From assembly GCF_016741935.1 (NCBI RefSeq), contig NZ_JAERRG010000001.1:930001-994000 (forward strand): DNA of 64,000 nt. Direction: 5' to 3'. The notes under the pieces are model-generated. The model did not search any database, had not been told where the DNA came from, and worked only from the letters and a program-made list of their open reading frames with translations. Shown piece after piece: positions 13,601 through 25,600 of this stretch. A program made the position numbers and the translations under genes. This stretch comes from Streptomyces endocoffeicus. Its GTDB lineage: Bacteria > Actinomycetota > Actinomycetes > Streptomycetales > Streptomycetaceae. Each line of letters opens with the position of its first letter. Position 1 is the stretch's first letter.

Positions 13601-16600
13601 GTACTCCGCGTCCAGACCGGCGGTGTCCACCAGTTCGCCGGACACCGTGGAGTAGAACGGCACCTCCGAGGAACGCGGCTCGATACCGGCGAGGACCTTC
13701 AGCAGTTCCTCGTGGATGGCCTCGACGTGTGCGGAGTGCGAGGCGTAGTCCACCGGCACCCGGCGAACCCGGATCTCCTCACCCTCCAGCCGCTCGACCA
13801 TCTCATCCAGCGCACCCGCGTCACCCGACACCACGACCGAACCCGGGCCGTTGACCGCGGCGACCGAGATCGCGCCATCCCAGGCGGCGATGCGCTCCTT
13901 GGCCTGGTCGACCGGCAGCCCGACCGACACCATGCCACCGCGGCCCGCAAGGCCCGCCGCGATCGCCTGCGACCGCAAGGTCACCACCTTCGCGGCATCC
14001 TCCAGCGACAGGGCGCCCGCGACGCAGGCCGCGGCGATCTCGCCCTGGCTGTGGCCCATCACGGCATCCGGCTCGATGCCAACCGAACGCCACAGCTTCG
14101 CCAGCGACACCATCACCGCGAACAGCACCGGCTGCACGACATCCACCCGGTCGAAGCCGGGAGCGCCCTCGGCACCGCGCAGTACCTCGGTCAGCGACCA
14201 GTCCACATAGGCCGACAGGGCCGTCTCACATTCGGCCATCGCCTCCGTGAACACCGGCGAGGACTCCAGCAAGTCCACCGCCATGCCCATCCACTGCGCC
14301 CCCTGGCCGGGGAAGACGAACACCGAACGGCCCGGTGCCTCGACGGCGCTCGCGCGGACCACGCCCGGTGCCTTCGTGCCCTCGGCCAACGCCGCCAGGC
14401 GCTCGAGGAGTTCCTCGCGGCCGGTCCCGGTCACCGCGGCCCGGTACTGGAACGCGGACCTGGTCGTCGCGAGGGAGTGCGCCACATCCGCGGCACGCAG
14501 CTCGGGGCGCTCGGCCACGAACTCCCGCAGCTGCTCGGCCTGGGCCAGCACCGCGTCGTTGCTCTTGGCGGCCACGACCCACGTCACCGGACCATCGGCG
14601 ACCTCGGCCTCGGCGGTCTCGGCCGCCTCAACCTCCGGAGCCTGCTCCAGGATGGTGTGCACATTGGTGCCGCTCATACCGAACGCCGACACACCCGCAC
14701 GCCGCGGGCGCCCGGTCTCGGGCCACGGCCTGGCCTCGGCCAGCAGCTCGACGTCGCCCTCCGTCCAGTCCACGTGCGGCGAAGGCTCGTCGAGGTGCAG
14801 CGTCTTCGGCAGCACGCCGTGACGCATCGCCATCACCATCTTGATGATGCCGCCCACGCCCGCGGCCGCCTGCGAGTGGCCGATGTTCGACTTGATGGCG
14901 CCCAGCATCAGCGGCTCGCCCTCGGGGCGGTCCTGGCCGTAGGTGGCCAGCAGCGCCTGCGCCTCGATCGGGTCGCCCAGCGACGTACCCGTACCGTGCG
15001 CCTCCACGGCGTCCACCTCGGCGGCCGACAGACGGGCGTTCGCCAGCGCCTGCCGGATGACCCGCTGCTGCGACGGGCCGTTGGGCGCCGTCAGACCGTT
15101 GCTCGCACCGTCCTGGTTCACCGCGCTGCCCCGCACCACGGCGAGCACCGGGTGCCCGTTGCGGCGTGCGTCCGACAGCCTCTCGAGGACGAGCATGCCG
15201 ACGCCTTCGGCCCAGCTCGCACCGTCCGCGGCGGCCGAGAACGGCTTGCTCCGTCCGTCGGAGGCCAGGGCGCGCTGCCGGCTGAACTCGATCAGCGACA
15301 TCGGGGTGGACATCACCGTCACACCACCGGCCAGCGCCAGCGAGCACTCGCCCTGGCGCAGTGCCTGCCACGCGAGGTGCAGGGCGACCAGCGACGAGGA
15401 GCACGCGGTGTCCACCGTCATGGCGGGCCCTTCGAGGCCCAGGGTGTAGGAGATACGGCCCGAGAGCACGCTCGGCGAGACACCGGTGCCGACGAGGCCC
15501 TCGACCGCCTCCTGGGATCCGACGAGAACGCCGCCGTAGTCCTGGTAGGTCGTGCCGGCGAAGACGCCGGTCTGGCTGCCCTTTGCCGAGACCGGGTCGA
15601 TACCGGCCCGCTCCAGCGCCTCCCACGAGGTTTCCAGCAGCAGTCGGTGCTGCGGGTCCATCGCTATCGCCTCACGCGGCGAGATCCCGAAGAACGCCGG
15701 GTCGAACTGGCTGGCGTTGTGCAGGAAGCCACCTTCCTGCGTGTAGCACTTGCCGGGCTCGTCCGGGTCCGGGTCGTAGAGGTTCTCCACGTCCCAGCCG
15801 CGGTCCGTCGGGAAGGGCGAGATGCCGTCCCGGCCCTGGGCGACGAGATCCCACAGACCCTCGGGGGTGGTCACCCCTCCGGGATAGCGGCAGCTCATCC
15901 CCACGATCACGATCGGATCGTCGTTGGCCGCCACCGCGACCGGTACCGGCTGCCGGGCCCCGGTCAGCGTGCCGAGGACCTCGGCACGGGTGAACTTCGC
16001 CAGTTCGGCGGGGGTCGGGTAGTCGAACACGGCCGTCGCCGGGAGGCGCAGGCCCGTGGCCTTGCTCACCCGGTTACGGAACTCGACGGCGGTCAGCGAG
16101 CTGAAGCCGAGGTCCTTGAACGCCTGCGATCCCTGGACCGCGTCGGCGGAGGCGTGTCCGAGCACTCCCGCGACATGTGTGCGGATCACATCGAGCAGCA
16201 CCCGGTCCTGCTCCGGCTCGGAGAGCCCGGCCAGCCGCTCGCGCAGCGCGGCGAGCGGACCGGAGTCCGATCCGGCGCCCCGCTTGGCGGTGCGTCGTGT
16301 GGTCTTGCGCCGACGGGAGGGCTTGGTGGAGGTCTCCTCTACGGAGGTGGTCACCTCGACGGGAGTGGTCTCCTCGACGGAGGTGGTCTCCTCGACGGGA
16401 GTGGTCTCCTCGACGCGGGTGGTCACCTCGGGAGAGGTGCCGGTCCCGGCCGCATCCGGCGCCGGGATCTCCGGCTGCTCCGTGGCGACCTGGCGCAGCG
16501 TCACCTTGTCGGCGGACAGCACGGCCTCACCGGCTCCGTCGACAGCCGTCAGGGAGAGGGTCTCCGGCCCGGTCCGGGCGAGCCGGACACGCAGCGCGGA

Positions 16601-19600
16601 GGCACCGGCCGCGTACAGCGACACCCCGGCCAGGCTGAACAGCATGCGGCCGCGCCCCATGCCGTCCAGCACTCCGAGGCCGAGCGGCTGCAGCGCCGCG
16701 TCCAGCAGGGCGGGGTGCAGCCCGAACCGCTGGGCGTCCACAACGGACTCCTCAGCCAGGCTGACCTCGGCGAACACCTCGTCCTCGCGCTGCCACACGG
16801 CTCGCAGCCCACGGAACGAGGGTCCGTAGACGAAGCCGCTGTCGGCGAGGAGCTCGTAGAGGCCGTCCACATCGACGCGCTCGGCGCCGGGCGGGGGCCA
16901 GGCGGCGGAGTCGAGGCGCGCCGCTCCTTCGGCGGTCGCGGCGTCCTCCGGCTCCGGGGCGAGCACACCGCTGGCGTGGCAGATCCACTCGTCCTCGTCC
17001 TCGTCCACCGGCTCGGCGGCTCGCGAGTACATCTCCAGCGAACGGGTGCCGGACTCGTCCTCCTCGCCGAGGACGAGCTGGATCTGGACGCCGCCCCCTC
17101 GGGGAAGGAGCAGCGGCGCCTGGATGACGAGCTCTTCCACCTGGCCGAGGCCGACCTCGTCACCGGCGCGAATGGCCAGTTCGACGAGGGCCGTGGTGGC
17201 CAGGACCGCCTCGCCGCGCAGAACATGGTCCGCCAGCCAGGGCTGGGTGTGCAGCGAGAGCGATCCGGTGAACACCAGGCCGTCGGCGCCCGCGAGGGGG
17301 ACGGCTCCGCCCAGCAGCGGGTGATCGGCGGGGTCGAGGCCGAAGGCCGCGGCGTCTCCCGCCGAGGCACCGGCCTCCAGCCAGTAGCGCTGATGCTGGA
17401 ACGCGTAGGTCGGAAGGTCCACGCGGCGGGCGCCGCGTCCGGCGAAGAAGGCCCGCCAGTCGACGGTTTCGCCGTGGACGTGCATCTCGGCGAGCGCCGC
17501 GAGGAGCGCCTGCGTGTCGGGGCGATCCTTGCGCAGCACCGGAACCAGCAGGGGGGCCGGTGTGCCCTCGGCCGCGATGTCGTCGACCGGCTCGGTCAGG
17601 CAGTCCTGGGCCATCGCGGACAGTACGCCGTCGGGGCCCACCTCGATGTACGCGGTGACACCCTGGGCTTCGAGGGACCGCACTCCGTTGCGGAAGCGGA
17701 CGGTCTCCCGTACGTGCCGCACCCAGTACTCCGGCGAGCACACCTCCTCGGCCCCGGCCTGCTCACCCGTGACGTTGGAGACGAGCGCGATGGACGGGCT
17801 GTGGTAGGTGAGCGTCCCCGCGACCGCGCGGAAGTCGTCCAGCATCGCGTCCATGTGCGGGGAGTGGAAGGCGTGGCTGACACGCAGACGGCGCGTCTTG
17901 CGGTCCTGCTCGGCCCACTGTCCGGCGATCTCCAGCGCCGCTGCCTCATCACCGGCGATGACCACGGAGGTCGGGCCGTTGACGGCGGCGATGCTCACCT
18001 CGGCCGCACGGCCGGCGAGTGACGGAGCGATCTCCTCCTCGGACGCCTCGATGGCGACCATCGCCCCACCGGCCGGCAGCGCCTGCATCAGGCGGCCGCG
18101 GGCGGCCACCAGCGCGCAGGCGTCATCCAGGGAGAACACCCCGGCCACGTGGGCCGCGGCGATCTCACCGATGGAGTGGCCGATCAGCACATCCGGGGTG
18201 ACACTCCAGTGCTCCAGCAGCCGGAACAGCGCCACCTCGACCGCGAAGAGCGCGGGCTGGGTGAACGCCGTCTGGTCCAGCAGCTCGGCGTCCGCACTGC
18301 CCTCGGCCGCGAACATCACGTCCCGCAGCGGACGGTCCAGCAGAAGGTCGAGCCGTGCGCTCACCTCGTCCAGCGCCCTGGCGAACACCGGGAACTCCTC
18401 GTACAGTTCGCGACCCATGCCCAGGCGCTGCGCGCCCTGGCCGGTGAACAGGAACGCGGTCTTTCCGGCCGTGGCCGCCTGCCCCTGAACGATGCCGGGG
18501 GCGTCGTCGCCCGCGGCGACGGTCTCCAGGCCGCGCAACAGCGCCTCGCGCTCGGTGCTCAGCAGCACCGCGCGGTGCTCGAACACCGATCGCGTGGCGA
18601 CCAGCGATTCGGCGATGTCCAGGACACCGGCCCCGGCCCCTTCGGAGACGCCGGACCCGGCCCCTTCGGAAAGGTGGGCGCGCAGCCGCTCGGCCTGGGC
18701 GCGCAGGGCTTCCGGGCTCCGGGCGGAGAGCACCCACGGGGCCATGCCCTGGTCGTCGGCGGGGGCCGCCGGGGCGGGCTCCGCCTCGTCCTGGACCGGG
18801 GCCTGCTCGATGATGGTGTGCGCGTTGGTGCCGCTCACGCCGAAGGCGGAGATACCGGCCCGGCGCGGCCGCTCGGTCGCGGGCCATGCGGCGGCCTCCG
18901 TCAGCAGGCGCACCTCGCCCGCGGACCAGTCCACCTCGCGCGACGGCTCATCCACGTGCAGCGTCCGCGGCAGCACTCCGTGCCGCATCGCCATCACCAT
19001 CTTGATGACACCGGCGACACCGGCGGCGGCCTGCGTGTGGCCGATGTTCGACTTGATCGAGCCCAGCCAGAGCGGCAGGTCCTCCGGGCGCTCCTGCCCG
19101 TAGGTGGCCAGCAGCGCCTGTGCCTCGATCGGGTCACCCAGCGTCGTACCGGTGCCGTGCGCCTCGATCACCTGGACGTCGGCGGCGGAGAGCTGGGCGT
19201 TGGCGAGGGCCTGCCGGATCACCCGCTGCTGCGAGGGGCCGTTGGGCGCCGTCAGACCGTTGCTCGCACCGTCCTGGTTGACCGCCGAGCCGCGCACGAT
19301 CGCCAGCACCTGGTGGCCGTTGCGCCGGGCGTCGGACAGCCGCTCCACGAGGAGCATGCCCACACCCTCGGACCAGCCCGTGCCATCGGCCGCGTCCGCG
19401 AACGGCTTGCACCGTCCGTCGGGGGCGAGCCCGCGCTGCCGGCTGAACTCCACGAAGGCGGCCGGGCTGGTCATCACGGTGACGCCACCGGCGAGCGCCA
19501 TGGAGCACTCGCCCTGGCGCACCGCCTGCGCGGCCTGGTGCAGGGCGACCAGCGACGACGAGCACGCCGTGTCCACCGTCAGCGCGGGTCCTTCCAGACC

Positions 19601-22600
19601 CAGGGTGTAGGAGATGCGGCCCGACACGACGGAGGTGGCGCTGCCGGTCAGCAGCTGCCCTTCCAGCCCCTCGGGGATCTCGTGCAGCCCCATTCCGTAG
19701 CCGGAAGTCGCGGCTCCCACGTAGACACCGATCTGGTTGCCGCGTACGGACGCCGGGTCGATACCGGCCCGCTCGAACGCCTCCCAGGAGGTCTCCAGCA
19801 GCAACCGCTGCTGCGGATCCATGGCGAGCGCCTCGCGCGGCGAGATTCCGAAGAACGCGGCGTCGAACTCGCCCGCCTCGTCGAGGAATCCACCCTCACG
19901 GGCGTAGAACGTGCCCAAACTCTCGGGGTCGGGGTCGTACATCCCGTCGACGTCCCACCCACGGTCGGAGGGGAAGTCCGTGATGGCGTCCGTACCGGCC
20001 GCGACGAGGTTCCACAGCTCCTCCGGGCTGCGCACACCGCCGGGGAAGCGGCAGCTCATCCCGACGATCGCGATCGGGTCGTCGTCGGCCGGGGCCACCA
20101 CCGCCGACGGCGTGGCCACCGCGCCCCGCGTCCCCAGCACCTCGGTACGCAGATGGTCGGCCAGCACCGTGGCGCTCGGGTAGTCGAAGACCAACGTGGC
20201 CGGCAGCACCAGCCCGGTCTCCGCGTTCAGGCGGTTACGGAACTCCACCGCCGTGAGCGAGTCGAAGCCCAGCTCCTTGAACGCACGCGCGGGCTCGACC
20301 GCCTCCGCACCGGAGAAGCCGAGGACCGCGGCGGCGTGGGCGCGCACCAGGTCGAGCAGGGTCCGGTCGATCTCGGCCTCGGTGAGCCCCGTCAGGCGCT
20401 CCCGCAGTGCCGAGCCGGTGCCGGTGCCCTCGGTGCTTCCGGCGCTCGCCAGCGCACGCTCGACCTCGGGCAGTTCACCGATGAGCGGGCTCGGCCGCCC
20501 CATGGTGAACGCGGGGGCGAATCGCTCCCAGTCCACATCGGCGACCGTCACCACACCGTCGTCACCCGCGACCGCACCCTGCAGCGCGGCGATCGCCAGA
20601 CCGGGCGCCATCGCGGGCAGACCGCGGCGGGCCAGGCCGTCGTCTCCGGCCGCCATACCGCCCCCGGCCCAGGGACCCCAGGCGACTGCGGTACCGGCGA
20701 GACCCCGCCCGCGGCGCTCCTCCACCAAGGCGTCCAGGTAGGCGTTGGCCGCACCGTACGCGGCCTGGCCACCACTGCCCCACACACCGGCGATCGAGGA
20801 GAAGACCACGAACGCGTCGAGCTCCCGGTCGCCCAGCAGCTCGTTCAGGTTGACGGCGCCCGCCACCTTGCCGGAGACCACGGCGGCGACATCGGCCAGA
20901 TCGGTCTCGGCCAGCGTCCCCGCACCGTTGGCGCCCGCCGCGTGGACGACCGCCGTCAGCGGGTACTCCTCCGGTACGGCGTCCAGCACCGCGGCGAGCC
21001 GCTCGCGGTCGGCCACATCGCAGGCGGCCACGGTCACCCGGGCGCCCAGGGCCTCGAGCTCCGCACTGAGCTCGGCCGCCCCCGGCGCGTCAGGACCGCG
21101 ACGGCTCGTCAGCACCAGGTGCTCGGCACCGCTACGCGCCAGCCAGCGCGCCACCTGACCGCCCAGCGCGCCCGTGCCACCGGTCACCAGCACCGTGCCG
21201 CGCGCCCGCCACGACGTGTCCTCGCCGACGGCCGCGGCCGACCGCACCAGACGGCGTACGAAGACACCGGAGCCGCGCACCGCGACCTGGTCCTCGCCGC
21301 CCTCGGCGGACAGCACACCGGCCAGCCGCGCCACCGCGCGCTCATCCAGCGACTCGGGCAGATCGACCAGACCGCCCCACAGCGGCGACAGTTCCAGCGC
21401 GGCCGTCCGGCCCAGCGCCCAGACCATCGCCTGCGCCGGGCTGGTGAGCCGCTCGGAGCGGCCCACCGACACGGCGCCACGCGTTCCGCTCCACAGCGAA
21501 GTCTCGACACCCGCGTCGACCATGGCCCGTACCAGGGACAGCGTCAGGGCGACACCGCCCGACAGCGCCGGATGCTCCGGGCAGGGCTCCTCGTCCAGGG
21601 CGAGCAGCGACAGCACACCACCCAGCTCCGGCGCCTCCGCGGCCGCCGCACGCAGCCGCTCGGCCAGCGCATCCGTGTCGAGGTCGCGCTCGTCCAGCAC
21701 GAGCGACACCACACCCGCGCCATGTCGTTCGAGCCCGGCGACGACCCCCGAGACCAGCTCGTCCTCGGCGCGGGACGCCGGAACCACCACCAGCCACGTC
21801 CCCGACAGCGAGCCGTCGGCCGCCTCGGAGACCGGCTTCCACGACACCCGGTAACGCCAGCCATCGATGGTCGACTGGTCACGAGTGCTGCGGTGATACG
21901 CGGACAGGGCGGGCAGCACCGCGCTCAGCGGCGCCTCACTGTCGATCGACAGGGCACCCGCCAGCGACTCCAGGTCCTGGCGCTCCACCACCTCCCAGAA
22001 CCGCGCGTCCACCGAATCCACGGCCGTCGACGCGCCCCAGCCCGCGAGGGTGATGGACACCTCGGGCCAGAACCGCTCGCGCTGGAAGGCGTACGTGGGC
22101 AGTTCCACCATGCCCGCGCCGCGCCCGGCGAAGACCGCCTCCCACTCCACCGACCCACCGTGGACGTGGAGTTCGGCCAGCGCCGTCATCAGCGCCTGGG
22201 TCTCGGGGCGGTCCTTGCGCAGCACCGGCACCACGGCCGAGGCCGAGGCCTCCTCCGCAGTCAGGCAGTCCCGCGCCATCGCGGACAGCACACCGTCGGG
22301 GCCGATCTCCAGGAACCTGGTGACGCCCTGGGCGTTGAGTGCCCGTATGCCGTCCGCGAACCGCACGGCCTCGCGCACATGCCGCACCCAGTACTCGGGC
22401 GAGCGCACGTCATCCGCGTTCGCCGCCTCGCCCGTCACATTCGAGACCAGGGCGATGGACGGTGCCTGGAAGGACAGGCCCGTGACGACGTCACGGAAGT
22501 CGTCCAGCATCGCGTCCATGCGGGGCGAGTGGAACGCGTGGCTGACGCGCAGGCGACGGGTCTTACGGCCCCGCTCCGCCCACTGCCCGGCGATCTCCAG

Positions 22601-25600
22601 CGCCGCACCCTCATCACCGGCGATGACCACGGAGGCCGGCCCGTTGACGGCCGCGATGCTCACCTCGGCCGCACGACCGGCCAGCGACGGAGCGACCTCC
22701 TCCTCCGACGCCTCGATGGCGACCATCGCCCCACCGGTCGGCAGCGCCTGCATCAGGCGGCCGCGGGCGGCCACCAGCGCGCAGGCGTCATCCAGGGAGA
22801 ACACCCCGGCCACGTGGGCCGCCGCGATCTCACCGATGGAGTGACCGATCAGCACATCCGGGGTGACACCCCAGTGCTCCAGCAGCCGGAACAGCGCCAC
22901 CTCGACCGCGAACAGCGCGGGCTGGGTGAACGCCGTCCGATCCAGCAGCTCGGCGTCCGCGCTCCCCTCCGCCGCGAACACCACCTCCCGCAGCGGGCGG
23001 TCCAGCTCCACGTCCAGGTGTGCGCACACCTCGTCCAGCGCCCGCGCGAACACCGGGAACGCCTCGTACAACTCCCGCCCCATGCCCAGGCGCTGCGCGC
23101 CCTGACCAGAGAACAGGAACGCCGACTTTCCACCGGTTACGGTCTGCCCCTGGACGACTCCCGAGGCGATTCCGCCCTCCGCGACGGCCCGCAGGCCACG
23201 CAGCAGGGTCTCCCGGTCCTCACCCACCAGCACGGCCCGGTGCTCGAACACCGACCTGGACGCCAGCGTGTGTCCGACGTCCAGCACTCCGACGTCTTCC
23301 CGCGCCGTCACATGCCCGTACAGCCGCTCGGCCTGCGCCCGCAGCGCCTCCCGGCTCTGCCCGGAGACCAGCCACGGCACCACGGCCGCCGACACCGACG
23401 TCTCGGGCCCGGCCGCCTGCGCGGCCACGGCCTCTTCCAGGTCAGGAGCCTGCTCGAGGATGGTGTGCGCGTTGGTTCCACTCAGCCCGAACGAGGAGAC
23501 ACCCGCCCGGCGCGGCTGTCCCGTCTCCGGCCACTCGGTGGCCTCGGTCAGCAGCCGTACCTCACCAGCCGACCAGTCCACCTGCCGCGACGGCTCGTCC
23601 ACGTGCAGCGTCTGCGGCAGCACGCCCGCACGCATGGCCATCACCATCTTGATGACCCCGGCCACGCCCGCGGCGGCCTGCGTATGGCCGATGTTGGACT
23701 TGATGGCGCCCAGCCACAGCGGGCGGCCCTCCGGGCGGTCCTGGCCGTAGGTCGCGAGCAGCGCCTGCGCCTCGATCGGGTCACCCAGCGTCGTACCGGT
23801 GCCGTGCGCCTCCACCGCGTCCACCTCGGCGGCCGACAGTCCGGCGCTCTCCAGCGCCTGCCGGATGACCCGCTGCTGCGAGGGGCCGTTCGGCGCCGTC
23901 AGACCGTTCGAGGCACCGTCCTGGTTCACGGCGGAGCCCCGCACGATCGCCAGTACCTGGTGGCCATTGCGCCGGGCGTCCGACAGCCGCTCCACGAGCA
24001 GCATGCCGACACCCTCGCCCCAGCCCGTGCCGTCCGCACCCTCGGCGAACGGCTTGCAGCGGCCGTCGGGAGCCAGGCCGCGCTGGCGGCTGAACTCCAC
24101 GAAGGCACCCGGTGTCGACATCACCGACACACCACCGGCCAGCGCCAGATCACACTCGCCCTGGCGCAGCGCCTGTGCCGCGAGGTGCAGCGCCACCAGC
24201 GACGAGGAGCACGCCGTGTCCACCGTCATGGCCGGCCCCTCGAGGCCGAACGTGTACGAGATGCGCCCGGACACCACACTGGCCGCGCTGCCCGTGCCCA
24301 CATGGCCGCCGAAGTCCTCGGGGGCGTCGAGCATGATCGTGGAGTAGTCCTGGCCGTTGGTTCCGACGAACACACCGGTCCGGGTGGAACGCAGCGAGGC
24401 CGGTTTGACGCCCGCGTTCTCGAACGCCTCCCACGACGTCTCCAGCAGCAGCCGCTGCTGCGGGTCCATGGCGAGCGCCTCGCGCGGCGAGATCCCGAAG
24501 AACCCGGGGTCGAACTGGGGCGCCCCGTAGAGGAAGCCGCCCTCGCGGGCGTAGAACGTGTTGCCCGGGTGCTCGGGGTCCGGGTGGTACATCCCCTCGA
24601 CGTCCCAGCCACGGTCGCCGGGGAACCCGGCGATGCCGTCGCCGCCCTCGGCCAGGAGTCGCCACAGGTCCTGCGGGGTCTCCACGCCTCCGGGGAACCG
24701 GCAGCTCATCGCCACGATCGCGATGGGGTCGTCGTCATCGGGCCGCACCCGGTGCGCCACCGTCGCGGTGGCCGCCTCGGCGTGGACTCCGCCCAGCTCC
24801 CGCCACAGCTGCCCGGCGAGCACCTCGGCGGTCGGGTAGTCGAAGATGAGGGTCGCGGGCAGCCGCAGACCGGTGGCCAGGTCGAGCCGGTTGCGCAGCT
24901 CGATGGCGGTGAGGGAGTCGAATCCGAGGTCCCGGAAGGCGCGGCCCGGCTCGACGGACTCAGCGGAGAAGTGGCCGAGTGCCGAGGCGGCATGGGTGCG
25001 GACGAGGTCCAGCAGGAGGAGGCGCTGCTCCTCGTCCGACCGTCCGGCCAGTTGTTCCCGCAGCTCGTGGCCCGGTGCCGGGCGGCCGGTGGTCCCGGCC
25101 ACGGCGGTCAGGAACTCACGCGCCTCGGGGATGTCGCTGACGAGGGCGCTGGGGCCCGCGCTCATCATCGACGCCATGCCGGTCCAGTCGATGTCGGCCA
25201 CGACCAGTGCGGCCTCGTCATGGCCCACGGCCCAGCGCAGCACGTCCACGGCGAGCGAGGGGGCCATAGGGGGCAGCGACCCTCCGCGGAGCCGCTCCCC
25301 GGCGCGGCCGCTCGCGGCCATGCCGCCGTCGGCCCACGGGCCCCAGGCGACCGCGGTGGCGGCCAGGCCCTGGGCCCGGCGCTGCTGTGCCAGCGCGTCC
25401 AAGTAGGCGTTGGCCGCGGCGTAGGCGCCCTGGCCCGCGCTGCCGACGACGCCGGCGAACGAGGAGAACAGCACGAACGCGTCGAGCGACAGTCCCTCGG
25501 TCAGCTCGTGCAGCTGCCGCGCGCCCTCCACCTTCGCGGTCAGCGTCCCGGCGAGCTGGTCGACGGTCAGGCCGTCCAGCACACCGTCATCCAGAATGCC

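Noticed and set aside
16334..16429. CRISPR-like interpretation of the 18-bp repeat array.
   Set aside because: Units are directly adjacent without spacers and are in frame inside a PKS coding region.
15985..17345. Reading E3 as a normal alkene-forming module because it has a DH.
   Set aside because: Without a KR there is no beta-hydroxyl to eliminate, and the DH motif is altered. A ketone is the more likely outcome.
3947..18022. A plus-strand open frame of 4691 codons, and similar ones at 110-3913, 18149-28924, 29816-32371, 36488-43414 and 55279-59421.
   Set aside because: They lie exactly antisense to PKS modules. Their translations are rich in Arg, His, Gln and Gly with no recognisable domain, and repeat with the same period as the modules. 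They are by-products of extreme third-position GC, which removes stops from the opposite strand.
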